This document shows, in pieces, positions 18,109 to 27,580 of a DNA stretch of 64,000 nt. The position numbers and the translations under genes were made by a program. Positions within the stretch are counted from its first letter, which is position 1; every line of letters starts with the position of its first letter. Source of the stretch: Helicobacter equorum (GTDB taxonomy: Bacteria; Campylobacterota; Campylobacteria; Campylobacterales; Helicobacteraceae); contig NZ_FZPO01000009.1 in assembly GCF_900198655.1 (NCBI RefSeq), forward strand, positions 1-64,000. Reading direction: 5' to 3'. The notes under the pieces are model-generated. The model had not been told where the DNA came from. It saw only the letters and a program-made list of their open reading frames with translations, and did not search any database.

Positions 18109-20382
18109 TTAGCCTAATGTGCCTCGCACAGCCTTAACTGCCTCAACCATATTTTTGAGACTTGGCTTGACTTCTTCCCATTTTCGAGTTTTTAGCCCAC
18201 AATCTGGATTAATCCATAATTGTTCTTTTGGCAATACTTCCAAAAGTGCTTTGATTTGATTGATAATTTCTTGTGTGCTTGGGATTCTAGGGCTATGAAT
18301 ATCATACACACCCGGTCCTACTTCATGTGTATAGCCAACTTCTTTAAAGACTTTTAGCAATTCATTTCCACTTCTTGCAGTTTCTATACTAATGACATCA
18401 GCATCCATTGCTTCGATGGTTTTGATAATATCATTAAACTCACTATAACACATATGTGTGTGAATCTGTGTGTTTGCTTTTGCTACTGCAGTAGAAATCT
18501 TAAAGCACTCTAGCGCCCATCGCTCATATTCTTTGATATTTTCAGTGCGCAAAGGATATCCCTCTTTAAAGGCTGCCTCATCGACTTGAATAATTTTCAC
18601 TCCGCCTTTTTGTAAATCATCAATCTCATCAGCAATGGCTAATGCAATTTGTTCGCATACTTGTGAGCGTGTCATATCATCGCGTACAAAACTCCAATTT
18701 AGAATCGTTACAGGTCCTGTTAGCATACCTTTCATGATTTTTTGCGTAAGACTTTGCGCATATAAAATCCAATCAAGTGTCATTGCCTTAGGTCGTGCCA
18801 CATCACCAAAAATAATAGGTGGTTTCACACAGCGACTACCATAGCTTTGCACCCAACCATTTTGGCTAAACACAAAACCTTCAAGTTGCTCCCCAAAATA
18901 CTCCACCATATCATTGCGTTCTGGTTCTCCATGCACCAAAACATCTAAATCAATTTCTTCTTGAAATTTCACACAATCTTGTATGTATTCTTTGATCCCT
19001 ACTTCATACGCATCTTTACTAATCTCACCTTTTTTATACCCTAAACGCAATGCCCGAAGTTCTGGTGTTTGAGGGAATGATCCAATCGTTGTTGTCGCAA
19101 GATCTGGATAGCCTAGCTCATCTCGTTGAATCTTAATACGATCTTTGAAAGCTACATCACGGCTTTTTAGTGTATTTTTGCTCACACGATCGCGCACAGC
19201 TTTATTATTTGTTTTTTCAGAAGTTTTACGCACATCATTAATAACTTTATTGGCCTCAAAAAATACTTTACTTCCTCCATTTACACCATTTTTGAAGAGA
19301 TCTTCAAGCACTCTTAACTCTTCAAGTTTTTCTTTTGCAAAGCTAATCCAACTTAAAATTTGTGAATCCATTTTGTTTTCATCATCTTTCCCAAAAGGCA
19401 CATGCAAAAGTGAGCAAGAAGTAGTAACCACTACGCGATCTTTAGGAACCTGTGCTGTGATAGATTCTAATGTTTTGAGTTTAGATTCTAAATCTGCCAC
19501 CCAAATATTACGCCCATCAATAAGCCCTGCAAAAAGCACTTTATTACTTCCTGCGATAGCACCAAGAGATTGTGTATTTTTAGCCCCTGCGATAAAATCA
19601 AGTCCTATACCATAAATACTTGTTTGCAATAAAACTTCTGTAAGCTCATTGCTATGCTCAAAAAAAGTTGTTACAATGGTTTTGATACCTTTTTGTGCAA
19701 TGCTTTCATACACTTCTTTAATGGCTTGTTTATCATAGACACATTGCACTTGTGGCGTATCATTATGCCATCCACGCACAAAAATAGGCTCACTAAATTC
19801 AATCATAACTTCTGAATCTAGTTTGGCAACCTCATCAATCAAGTCTAAATACGCGCTTTTAAGCTTTGCAAAGATAGCCTTTGGATCACCTTGTGCAATT
19901 TTGCTTAATCCAAAAAATGTAAAAAGTCCTATAAGTGAAATCTTTGGCTTATATCCTAGTGCTTTGGCTTCGTTGTATTGATCCTTTAGTGTTTGAATCT
20001 GTGCTTGATATACATCTGTTTGGCTAAGCTCTGGCACGACATAGTGATAGTTTGTGTTAAACCACTTTGTCATTTCACACGCTACACCTTTTGCGTGTCC
20101 GCGTGCCATAGCAAAATATCCCTCCAAACCGCTTAAGTCTTTGAATCTTTGTGGCTTTGCATCAAGCGCATAGGCAAGATCTAAAATATTATCATAGTAG
20201 CTAAAGTCATTGACGCATACATAATCAAGATGTTTTTGTGCTTCCCAATGCTTTTTGCGCAAATCTTTGGCTACATTTTCTAAATCACTTTGGCTACATT
20301 TTCCAGCCCAAAATGCCTCTAAAGCTTTTTTTAGCTCCCTATTTTGTCCGATACGAGGAAATCCAACGATACTACTCATCAC
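18109..20382 (-). CDS. metE: Cobalamin-independent methionine synthase MetE
   Basis: Transfers a methyl group from 5-methyl-THF polyglutamate to homocysteine. The 757 residues have both halves: N-terminal IVGFPRIGQNRELKKALE and C-terminal TTTIGSFPQTPELR with VDEAAFKEGYPLR. The zinc-binding HTHMCYSEF and WINPDCGLKTRKW supply His/Cys and Cys ligands. A second Met codon follows the first, and either could start. It is immediately downstream of two palindromes in the leader and upstream of metF. H. pylori lacks de novo methionine synthesis of this kind, supporting a different Helicobacter. Confidence 0.95.
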   Translation of the reverse strand: MMSSIVGFPRIGQNRELKKALEAFWAGKCSQSDLENVAKDLRKKHWEAQKHLDYVCVNDFSYYDNILDLAYALDAKPQRFKDLSGLEGYFAMARGHAKGVACEMTKWFNTNYHYVVPELSQTDVYQAQIQTLKDQYNEAKALGYKPKISLIGLFTFFGLSKIAQGDPKAIFAKLKSAYLDLIDEVAKLDSEVMIEFSEPIFVRGWHNDTPQVQCVYDKQAIKEVYESIAQKGIKTIVTTFFEHSNELTEVLLQTSIYGIGLDFIAGAKNTQSLGAIAGSNKVLFAGLIDGRNIWVADLESKLKTLESITAQVPKDRVVVTTSCSLLHVPFGKDDENKMDSQILSWISFAKEKLEELRVLEDLFKNGVNGGSKVFFEANKVINDVRKTSEKTNNKAVRDRVSKNTLKSRDVAFKDRIKIQRDELGYPDLATTTIGSFPQTPELRALRLGYKKGEISKDAYEVGIKEYIQDCVKFQEEIDLDVLVHGEPERNDMVEYFGEQLEGFVFSQNGWVQSYGSRCVKPPIIFGDVARPKAMTLDWILYAQSLTQKIMKGMLTGPVTILNWSFVRDDMTRSQVCEQIALAIADEIDDLQKGGVKIIQVDEAAFKEGYPLRTENIKEYERWALECFKISTAVAKANTQIHTHMCYSEFNDIIKTIEAMDADVISIETARSGNELLKVFKEVGYTHEVGPGVYDIHSPRIPSTQEIINQIKALLEVLPKEQLWINPDCGLKTRKWEEVKPSLKNMVEAVKAVRGTLG

Positions 20383-20433
20383 GATCCTTTTTATGAAATT
20401 TTATTTGGCGGATATTATTACATAGTTTTTTTA

Positions 20434-20452
20434 AAAACACAATATGTGTTTT
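20434..20452. promoter_or_regulatory. Operator-like palindrome A upstream of metE
   Basis: A perfect 8-bp inverted repeat, AAAACACA-ATA-TGTGTTTT, lies about 52 bases before the metE start on the - strand. An AT-rich -10-like stretch (TAATAAT) lies between it and the gene, so it would sit near the -35 region. A second copy of the same core occurs at 20487-20503. The shape fits a dimeric repressor site. It could also form a hairpin. Confidence 0.55.
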
Positions 20453-20486
20453 GAGATTTTTTAGATTCTGTGGCACAAAAAGTAAC

Positions 20487-20503
20487 AAACACATTATGTG
20501 TTT
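20487..20503. promoter_or_regulatory. Operator-like palindrome B upstream of metE
   Basis: AAACACA-TTA-TGTGTTT, the same core as palindrome A, is centred 52 bases away, roughly five helical turns. It also lies 12 bases beyond the end of the ABC-transporter ATPase gene, so part of a transcription stop for that operon is an alternative reading. The flanking AAGATTTTT-type sequence is repeated after both copies. Confidence 0.5.
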
Positions 20504-20515
20504 TAAGATTTTTGC

Positions 20516-21262
20516 TTAGTTATGCTGAAGTTTGCGTTTAAAATCAAAAGTCTTAAGAAAATTTTTGGCACGAGTGCTTTTGGGATTGGTAAAAAACTCT
20601 TGTGGCGTGCTAGATTCAATAATCTTTCCAGAATCCAAAAACACGATTTTATCACTCACTGCCTTTGCAAAGCCCATTTCATGAGTAACAAGAAGCATTG
20701 TCATGCCTTCATCAGCAAGTTCCAAAACCACATCAAGCACCTCACGTACCATTTCAGGATCAAGCGAAGCTGTAATTTCATCAAAAAGCATAATCTTTGG
20801 ATTCATACACAATGCACGCACAATCGCCACGCGTTGTTTTTGCCCACCACTTAAGAGTTTAGGATATGCCTTAAGCTTAGATTCTAGCCCTATGCGTTTA
20901 AGAAGATTATGGGCTTGGTGCAATACCTCATCTTTAGGGCGTTTTTGCACCTTGAGTGGTCCTAATAAAATATTTTGCTCCACACTTAAATGTGGAAATA
21001 GTTCATAATTTTGAAATACCATACCAATTTCTTGGCGAATCTTGCTCCAATCAGTCTTTGGTGTGTTTATTTGCACAGATTCTAAATAAATCTCACCACC
21101 TTGTGTGTGCTCTAATCCATTAATGCAGCGCAATAATGTGCTTTTACCACAACCACTAGGCCCCAAAAGGGTTACTACCTCGCCTTTTTGCACCACAAGA
21201 TCGATATTATCAAGCACAAGAAGAGAATCGTATCGCTTCGTAAGATTATAGATTTGCAACAT
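20516..21262 (-). CDS. Polar amino-acid ABC importer, ATP-binding protein
   Basis: A 248-residue GlnQ/HisP-type ATPase: Walker [14 protein letters not shown]-loop [12 protein letters not shown], signature [15 protein letters not shown], Walker [13 protein letters not shown] and switch His in LLVTHEMG. It lies downstream of two permease genes on the same strand, 77 bases after the nearer one. No periplasmic binding protein is encoded here. Location just before metE-metF suggests methionine or cystine as cargo, but the family also takes glutamine, arginine and others. Confidence 0.88.
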   Translation of the reverse strand: MLQIYNLTKRYDSLLVLDNIDLVVQKGEVVTLLGPSGCGKSTLLRCINGLEHTQGGEIYLESVQINTPKTDWSKIRQEIGMVFQNYELFPHLSVEQNILLGPLKVQKRPKDEVLHQAHNLLKRIGLESKLKAYPKLLSGGQKQRVAIVRALCMNPKIMLFDEITASLDPEMVREVLDVVLELADEGMTMLLVTHEMGFAKAVSDKIVFLDSGKIIESSTPQEFFTNPKSTRAKNFLKTFDFKRKLQHN

Positions 21263-21339
21263 AAAAACTCCTTATATCAATACATGTAGCACATTTGATA
21301 CCACACAAGATTATCTTGTTTCTTAGAATCCAAAAGATT

Positions 21340-22005
21340 CTACATCCCAAAATCCTTGGATTCTAAGCGTTTTGCAAGATAAGAAAGCGGATAGCATAAA
21401 ACAAAATACAATACAAGCAAAAAGCCATAAATCACAAATGGCGTACTCACGATTGTATGGTTTGCTTCAATAATCTGTCTAGCGACAAAAAACACATCGC
21501 CCACTCCGATAAACAACAAAAGTGAGGTGGTTTTGATAATGCGCGTAAAAAGATTAATACTTCCAGGTATAAGACGCGTGGTAACTTGTGGCAAAATGAC
21601 AAAAACCTGTGTCTTTATCCAATTCAAACCCAAACTCAAAGCCGATTCTCGCTGATGGTTGCTAATAGAACTAAACGCGCCACGCACCAAATCTGCCATT
21701 TCTGCACTTCCCCAAAGACTAAATACCAAAATCCCCACAAAAATATTATTGATATGTATATCCATAGCTTGTGGCAATCCAAAATAACATACATACAGCA
21801 ATGCCAAAATAGGCACGATACGCACAAATTCCAAATACAGCCGACATACCATACGCACTACCACAGATCGCATAAGCATACACAGCCCTATTAATGAGCC
21901 AAATACTATAGAAAGCCCAATGGACACAAAAGAAACAAAAAGCGTAATACCTAATCCTTCGCCCAATCGATATACATTGCTTGCGCTAAAAAGTGAATCT
22001 ATCAT
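21340..22005 (-). CDS. Amino-acid ABC importer permease
   Basis: A 221-residue HisM/GlnP-type inner-membrane protein with about five membrane segments. The cytoplasmic EAA-like loop reads FSSISNHQRESALSLGLNW, where the ATPase docks. FVRIVPILALLYVCYFGLP near the N-terminal third is the characteristic family segment. It starts two bases after the paired permease, so the two are probably cotranslated as a heterodimer. Confidence 0.85.
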   Translation of the reverse strand: MIDSLFSASNVYRLGEGLGITLFVSFVSIGLSIVFGSLIGLCMLMRSVVVRMVCRLYLEFVRIVPILALLYVCYFGLPQAMDIHINNIFVGILVFSLWGSAEMADLVRGAFSSISNHQRESALSLGLNWIKTQVFVILPQVTTRLIPGSINLFTRIIKTTSLLLFIGVGDVFFVARQIIEANHTIVSTPFVIYGFLLVLYFVLCYPLSYLAKRLESKDFGM

Positions 22006-22007
22006 CG

Positions 22008-22664
22008 CTACAGCCTTTGTTTGATCGTGCGTTCGATAAGGCTAAACACTAACGATAGGGGCAAAAGTATCACCAAATATGCACACAACAACATAAAAAG
22101 TGCCTCATAGGTTTTGGCATACATCATAATAATATCCTTACTCACATACAAAATATCTGCAAGTGCGATAATCCCCACCACTGAAGTTTCTTTGATAAGA
22201 AAGATTACATTTGCCGCTAGAGATGGCATACACACGCCTAATGCCTGTGGAAAAATGACATAACACACAATATCAAAATGCGATAATCCTATGCTAAGGG
22301 CAGATTCTTTTTGTGCTTTACCTACACTTTGCAATCCTGCACGAAAAGATTCACACATATAACCACCGCCCAAAAACGCTACACCAATAATCGCACACCA
22401 AAATGCACTAATATGCAATCCCACCTTGCTAAGCCCAAAATATAAGAAAAAAAGCTGAATAAGCAGTGGGGTATTGCGTGCCACTTCAACATACAACGCG
22501 CTAAGGCGAGTGAGAAAAAAGATAGGTCTAAAAGATAAGCAAAGCGCGCACAAAAAACCAATGATAATCGCCAACATTATGCCAATTCCAGAAATTTCTA
22601 AAGTTAGCCAAAATGCATCATAAAACATATAAGTATGTTGTAAGATAAAACCCCAATCAAGCAC
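22008..22664 (-). CDS. Amino-acid ABC importer permease
   Basis: A 218-residue partner permease of the same family, with EVARNTPLLIQLFFLYFGLS and the docking loop FRAGLQSVGKAQKESALSIG. Five or so hydrophobic segments are visible. It is the first gene of the three-gene transporter unit. The 71 bases up to mutY contain no substrate-binding protein, so this importer must use one encoded elsewhere. Confidence 0.85.
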   Translation of the reverse strand: MLDWGFILQHTYMFYDAFWLTLEISGIGIMLAIIIGFLCALCLSFRPIFFLTRLSALYVEVARNTPLLIQLFFLYFGLSKVGLHISAFWCAIIGVAFLGGGYMCESFRAGLQSVGKAQKESALSIGLSHFDIVCYVIFPQALGVCMPSLAANVIFLIKETSVVGIIALADILYVSKDIIMMYAKTYEALFMLLCAYLVILLPLSLVFSLIERTIKQRL

Positions 22665-22735
22665 TATTATCCCTTTTTACAAAATTATCTTAAGTAGTAT
22701 TTGTTAATCACTATCTTAACACAAAATCTCATTCA

Positions 22736-23863
22736 TTACATTTCTATACCACATGGAATACATTTTAGGGCTTTGTGGCTTAGGTTTGAGAGTGGAATAC
22801 TAGAGAGCATATCTAGTGCCACAAAAGTAATATCATGTCGTAATTGTGAATCTACACTACAAACCACACAAGAATCTATAAGCGCCTGTGTCTGCTGTTT
22901 ATCCTGACAATGGACATGAAATACCAAAGCACTGATGGCATATTTTGTATAGGCATGTTTAAAACTCCCTATGTGTGCAAAAGATGTGGTAGAACCCTTA
23001 GAAATGCTAGAAGGAGAAATATTAGAAGGATTTCCAACACGCATAGGCACATTATACAACCCAGCATACAATGCAGAATCTCTGCGAGAATGCGGAGAAT
23101 CTAATGCAATATACAATATTTGATCCTCATAATAAGTAACTATATATAACTCCAGTGTTAGAGATTCACGCGTCTTTAGTATTTTTTGTGGATAAAGATG
23201 TGGGGCGTTGCTACCCTTACAAAATTCCCTAATAGGACATACTATACACAAAGGCTTACTTTTACACACAAGAGCCCCAATATCGAGCAATGCTTGATTA
23301 TAAGTGAAACTATCTTGTGTATCTAATAACGTTGTGGCAAGGGTTTGTAATTCGTGTTGCGTGGGATTTTGCAACGCAAAAAGGCGAGAAAATACACGCT
23401 TAATATTTGCATCGACAAAACCCACACTCTCCCCAAAACCAAAGCAGCTTATCGCTCCAGCACTATAAGCCCCAATACCAGGCAATTTTTTGAGATTCTC
23501 CACACCTTTTGGCAACGCCCCATTATAGTTCTCTACACAAATTTGTGCACATTTTCGCAAATTACGAGCCCGTGTATAATACCCTAGTCCTTGCCAAAGT
23601 CGTAAAATGTCTTGCTCGTGAGAATCTGCCAAGGTAGATAAGCTAGGAAATGTATGTAAAAATGGAAAATAAAATGCCTCTAATACGCGAGAAACTTGTG
23701 TTTGCTGTAACATAATTTCACTAATATACACTTCATAGCTTTGTGAGCCATCACGCCTAAGATTGCGCCAAGGTAACTCCATTCTACCACATTTGGCATA
23801 CCATTGTGCGATACGCATATGAAAATCAGGAAGCCAATCTGGTACAGAGCATATAGACATCAA
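22736..23863 (-). CDS. mutY: A/G-specific adenine glycosylase MutY
   Basis: Removes adenine mispaired with 8-oxoguanine. The 375 residues include LPWRNLRRDG and the catalytic Glu in SEIMLQQTQV. The helix-hairpin-helix LPGIGAYSAGAI is followed by the catalytic Asp in FVDANIKRVFSR, the 4Fe-4S cysteine set in CKSKPLCIVCPIREFC, and a C-terminal MutT-like domain. Full length. In a genome using G-tract switching, repair state is of interest, but MutY does not itself act on slippage. Confidence 0.93.
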   Translation of the reverse strand: MMSICSVPDWLPDFHMRIAQWYAKCGRMELPWRNLRRDGSQSYEVYISEIMLQQTQVSRVLEAFYFPFLHTFPSLSTLADSHEQDILRLWQGLGYYTRARNLRKCAQICVENYNGALPKGVENLKKLPGIGAYSAGAISCFGFGESVGFVDANIKRVFSRLFALQNPTQHELQTLATTLLDTQDSFTYNQALLDIGALVCKSKPLCIVCPIREFCKGSNAPHLYPQKILKTRESLTLELYIVTYYEDQILYIALDSPHSRRDSALYAGLYNVPMRVGNPSNISPSSISKGSTTSFAHIGSFKHAYTKYAISALVFHVHCQDKQQTQALIDSCVVCSVDSQLRHDITFVALDMLSSIPLSNLSHKALKCIPCGIEM

Positions 23864-24005
23864 TATCCTTACAAAAAATTGCGTGATTATAGCAGATTCA
23901 CAGACAAATATGTTTTCTTATAATTATATACATTTTGATAATACATTAACGCAACATTGCAAAATATACATTATGATTATCACTATAAATTTTTGGGGAG
24001 CTTGT

Positions 24006-26081
24006 ATGCAAACATTTCACATAACAAACCTTGAATGCCCATCTTGTACCAATACATTAGAGCATAAACTTCGTAATATCAAAGGTGTGAGATCTGTGCA
24101 AATTTCTTTTGCCACCAACACACTTACTATCGATTGCGATGATATAGAATCTGTAAAACAAGCAATCTCATCTCTTGAACCAAAGGTAAAAATTACAAAA
24201 AAATCCCAAAAAAGCCATATTTTCACACCTCAATTATTTATATTATTAGGGCTTATCGCGCTGTTTCTCGCTTCGTTAGGTTGTATGCATTGGCTCACAT
24301 CTTTGGAGCAAAAAACCTCCGATTTCTGGATATTTTTTATAAAGCTACTTTGGATTCTTATCTATCTTGTAAGCGGACGCAATGTCATTAAAGGTGCAAT
24401 ACAAAGCTTTAGGCACAAAGAGTTTTTTAATGAAAATGTCTTAATGCTCACCGCCTCCATAGCAGCATTTTGTCTAGGGGCGTGGGAAGAGGCGGTAAGT
24501 ATTATGCTTTTCTTTGCCACAGGAGAATATCTCCAAGAAGTGAGTGTCAAAAAATCCAAACAAGCCATCAATGAAAGCGCAAACCTTATCCCACCAAACG
24601 CACATATTATCGATACAACAACACACCAAATACAAGATATTGATCCCAAAGATCTTGCCATAGGTGATCATATTATCTTATATGCTGGGGAAATGCTCTC
24701 GTGTGATTGTATGCTCATACAAGAGAGTGCAAGTTTTAACACCGCTGCTATCAGTGGCGAATCCCTGCCTATAGAATCTAAGCAAGGTGATGAGATTCTA
24801 AGTGGTGCTATTGCACTAAATCAAGCTATAAAACTTCAAGTCTTGCGTCCTTTTGCGACAAGTCAAATCGCTAAAATTGCCGATTTAATAGTCTCTGCTA
24901 CAACACAAAAATCTCATACTGAAAATTTCATCACCACTTTTGCTCGCTATTACACACCTATCGTATTTGCTCTGGCTCTAGTCTTAGCCCTTATTCCACC
25001 TATATTTTTTGGTGCAAGTTTTGAAGAATGGATCTATCGTGCTCTAGTCGTGCTTATGGTAAGCTGTCCTTGTGCGCTTGTCATATCCGTGCCTATTGGG
25101 TATTTTGGAGGCTTGGCTGCAGCGAGTAAAAGAGGTGCATTAATCAAAGGCTCAAACTACTTAGAAGCTCTAAGCAAACTCTCCATCATAGCATTTGATA
25201 AAACAGGGACATTGACAAAAGGTGTGTTTGAAGTGCTTGATATAATCCCAAATGCAGGGTTTAGCAAAGATGAAGTCCTAACCACCGCACTTTGCGCACA
25301 TAATCTCTCTAATCACCCCATAGCTCAATCTATAAAAGACACATATCATAAGCTTGGACACATACATCATATCAGCGAATATGAGGAATTATCGGGCTTG
25401 GGTGTGCGTGCGGTTTGCGATAATCACGAAATTCTTGCTGGAAATGACAAAATTCTGCATGCCTTTGATATAGCTCATAATACTTGCGATGTGCAAGGAA
25501 GTGTCGTGCATATCGTGCGTGATAAACAATATTTAGGCTATATACTCATTGCCGATGTGCTAAAAGATGAAGCACCACAAGTTATCAATGCACTACACAA
25601 ACTCCATATAGATTCTATAATACTTAGCGGTGATAGAGAATATCCATGCAAACAAGTAGCACAAAAACTTGGATGCAACTACAGGCACTCTCTCTTGCCA
25701 CAAGACAAAGCACAGATTATGCGTGAGATAAAAGCCAAAAGTAGTGGCAAAGTAGCCTTTGTGGGCGATGGCATAAACGATGCTCCAACACTTGCCTTAG
25801 CAGATGTGGGTATAGCAATGGGCAGTGGTAGTGATATAAGCATTCAAAATGCTGATGTTATCATCACAAACAATTCCCTAAAAACCCTCCTACAAAGCAT
25901 ACAAATTGCCAAAAAAACAAAAACCATCATCTACCAAAATATCGCCCTCGCACTTGGGATAAAGGGTGTGTTTATTGTTTTGGGATTATGTGGGTTTGCG
26001 ACCATTTGGGAAGCGATTTTTGGTGATGTGGGCGTGGCACTTTTGGCTTTGGCAAATGCTATGCGATGTATGCGCACATAA
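24006..26081 (+). CDS. cadA: CadA-type heavy-metal P1B ATPase (Zn/Cd/Co export)
   Basis: Pumps divalent soft metals out of the cytoplasm. The 692-residue protein begins with an HMA domain (LECPSCTNTLEHKL), followed by membrane helices, TGES-type SGESLPIE, and the ion-pathway SCPCALVISVPIG. The phosphorylated Asp is in FDKTGTLTKG and the hinge in VGDGINDAPTLALADVG. The last-helix motif IFGDVGVALLALANAMR, with its Asp, points to the ZntA/CadA subgroup rather than copper pumps. The start at 24006 is chosen because the HMA domain begins there and GGGGAG precedes it; the upstream extension looks non-coding. Confidence 0.9.
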   Translation: MQTFHITNLECPSCTNTLEHKLRNIKGVRSVQISFATNTLTIDCDDIESVKQAISSLEPKVKITKKSQKSHIFTPQLFILLGLIALFLASLGCMHWLTSLEQKTSDFWIFFIKLLWILIYLVSGRNVIKGAIQSFRHKEFFNENVLMLTASIAAFCLGAWEEAVSIMLFFATGEYLQEVSVKKSKQAINESANLIPPNAHIIDTTTHQIQDIDPKDLAIGDHIILYAGEMLSCDCMLIQESASFNTAAISGESLPIESKQGDEILSGAIALNQAIKLQVLRPFATSQIAKIADLIVSATTQKSHTENFITTFARYYTPIVFALALVLALIPPIFFGASFEEWIYRALVVLMVSCPCALVISVPIGYFGGLAAASKRGALIKGSNYLEALSKLSIIAFDKTGTLTKGVFEVLDIIPNAGFSKDEVLTTALCAHNLSNHPIAQSIKDTYHKLGHIHHISEYEELSGLGVRAVCDNHEILAGNDKILHAFDIAHNTCDVQGSVVHIVRDKQYLGYILIADVLKDEAPQVINALHKLHIDSIILSGDREYPCKQVAQKLGCNYRHSLLPQDKAQIMREIKAKSSGKVAFVGDGINDAPTLALADVGIAMGSGSDISIQNADVIITNNSLKTLLQSIQIAKKTKTIIYQNIALALGIKGVFIVLGLCGFATIWEAIFGDVGVALLALANAMRCMRT

Positions 26082-26149
26082 ACTAATTCAAATAAGTTTT
26101 ATATTATATATGATATAACTCCAGTACTATCTAGACCAGAGGGGGTTTT

Positions 26150-26896
26150 ATGTTAAAAAAGTTAATCAAGAAATATATTCCTAAATCATATCTTGATAGA
26201 TATTATTATCCATATAGATGGACACTAAGGAACTACAAAACACTTTCACGGGAATACAATCAGTTTCAAAGTATGCGAGAGTGGAAGTGCCTTGATAAAA
26301 ATAGAGAAGCGTTACCATGGTATACTTATTCATGTATAGAGTATCTAAATAACTTGGATTTTTCTAACAAGAAGGTTTTAGAATGGGGGGGGGGGCAATC
26401 GTCTCTTTATTGGAGTAGGCGAGTGTCACACCTTACAACTATAGAAAGCAATACACAATGGTTTAAAACCCTACAGGATCAACAAGCTATAAATCAAGAT
26501 CTATACCTGAAAACTACCCTAAATGGTCATCCACAGGAGGACTACTCACAATTTGCGCTAAATTTAAACAAAAAATTCGATGTAATCATAATAGATGGTG
26601 GTGATGTTAATGGTCAAAATACACGCTTTTTATGTGCAAAAATAGCCGCAAAAATTCTCAACAAAAATGCACAGGAGGGTGCCATGATTATTTTAGATAA
26701 TGCTGATTGGCACAAAGGGTGTGCAAAATTTTTACGAGATGAAGACCTCATTGAGATTGATTTTCATGGATTTGGTCCTATAAACTGTTACACATGGACA
26801 ACCTCAATTTTTATTACAAGAAACTTTGCTTTTAAACCAAAAAATGACATACAACCTCATTACTCAATGGATGCCTTACGCTTTAATTATGATTAA
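26150..26896 (+). CDS. Class I SAM-dependent methyltransferase with in-frame poly-G tract
   Basis: A 248-residue protein whose SAM-binding loop is VLEWGGGQSSLYWSRR, followed by LTTIESNTQWF (acidic residue after strand 2), FDVIIIDGGDVNGQN and AMIILDNADWHKG. This is the Rossmann-type methyltransferase order. A G11 tract at 26385-26395 encodes the Trp-Gly-Gly-Gly of the SAM loop, so slippage would remove the active core. As deposited it is intact. GAGGGGG lies just before the ATG. Its neighbours (cadA, tRNA-Ser, decayed DNA) do not reveal the substrate; a surface glycan or lipid is likely because such genes are usually switchable. Confidence 0.75.
   Translation: MLKKLIKKYIPKSYLDRYYYPYRWTLRNYKTLSREYNQFQSMREWKCLDKNREALPWYTYSCIEYLNNLDFSNKKVLEWGGGQSSLYWSRRVSHLTTIESNTQWFKTLQDQQAINQDLYLKTTLNGHPQEDYSQFALNLNKKFDVIIIDGGDVNGQNTRFLCAKIAAKILNKNAQEGAMIILDNADWHKGCAKFLRDEDLIEIDFHGFGPINCYTWTTSIFITRNFAFKPKNDIQPHYSMDALRFNYD
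26385..26395 (+). repeat. G11 contingency tract in methyltransferase
   Basis: Eleven G within the coding frame (ON at this length). Identical in length to the tract in the sialyltransferase. It lies in the SAM-binding motif. Confidence 0.85.
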
Positions 26897-27214
26897 GAAC
26901 CAAGTTGAATATTTTATTGTAAACAATACCATTTTTTATGGAATGGTAACTTAAACATTGTAGAAATCTATAGTCGTGTTTATAGATTTTGAGGCTTTCT
27001 AGTTTTTTTGAGAATCTTTATAATCGATACCTCCTATCTTAATGTTGAATGTTTGGGATTTTTGGATTTGGATTCTCATTTTTGACCTTGGTTGAGCATA
27101 AGACCCGATTTTTAAAAGATTAAGTTTTATAGTTTATACAGACAAATCAATATTGTAAGTCTAGAATGTAAAGATAATGACTTTCTTGGATTGTTGATAG
27201 ATTGGATTAAGTGA
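26897..27214. other. Gene-free stretch after the methyltransferase
   Basis: About 320 AT-rich bases with frequent stops in all frames. I see no RNA gene, repeat or convincing protein fragment. A decayed fragment begins at 27215. Confidence 0.5.
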
Positions 27215-27402
27215 TTATATTTTTCACCATTAGATCGCCACCATAATGCACATATGCATTATGACAATCATCACATTCAACACAATGGGATGGATCGTTG
27301 GTCCGATCCCTTTGGCACACAAAATCTGATTTCTTTGGTGGTTTGAGTAGCGATAGTGGTTTTGGTTTGGGATTTGGTAATGGCAGTGAATGGTGTAAAT
27401 AA
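27215..27402 (+). pseudogene. Decayed His-rich/Gly-rich protein fragment
   Basis: One frame reads LDRHHNAHMHYDNHHIQHNG and then MDRWSDPFGTQ. A frameshift later, another reads SDFFGGLSSDSGFGLGFGNG and ends at 27400-27402. The His-rich then Gly/Phe-rich order looks like the C-terminus of a small secreted or membrane-associated protein. No start is left. I do not recognise the family. Confidence 0.4.
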
Positions 27403-27442
27403 TTTCGATAAGTCTAGAGATGTAAGTTAGGATTCTTAAGTA

Positions 27443-27531
27443 ATGGCAGAGAGGAAGGGATTCGAACCCTCGAAGGTTTGCACCTTACACGCGTTCCAGG
27501 CGTGCTCCTTCAACCACTCGGACACCTCTCT
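27443..27531 (-). tRNA. tRNA-Ser (anticodon GGA)
   Basis: On the - strand the acceptor arm AGAGAGG pairs with CCTCTCT, followed by a G discriminator and encoded CCA. The anticodon loop CTGGAAC gives GGA, reading UCC/UCU. A long variable arm and the T-loop GGTTCGAATCC are present. About 89 nt, as expected for a class II serine tRNA. TATAAT on the - strand at 27545-27550 is a well-placed -10 element. Confidence 0.95.
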
Positions 27532-27580
27532 CTATAAAGGGTGTATTATACTTTTTCTCATCTTCAAAAACCCTTAGAGT

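Noticed and set aside
20383-20515. SAM or cobalamin riboswitch before metE
   Set aside because: No aptamer-like conserved boxes; only two short palindromes are seen.
26897-27531. Genomic island integrated at tRNA-Ser
   Set aside because: No integrase and no duplicated tRNA 3' end found nearby.
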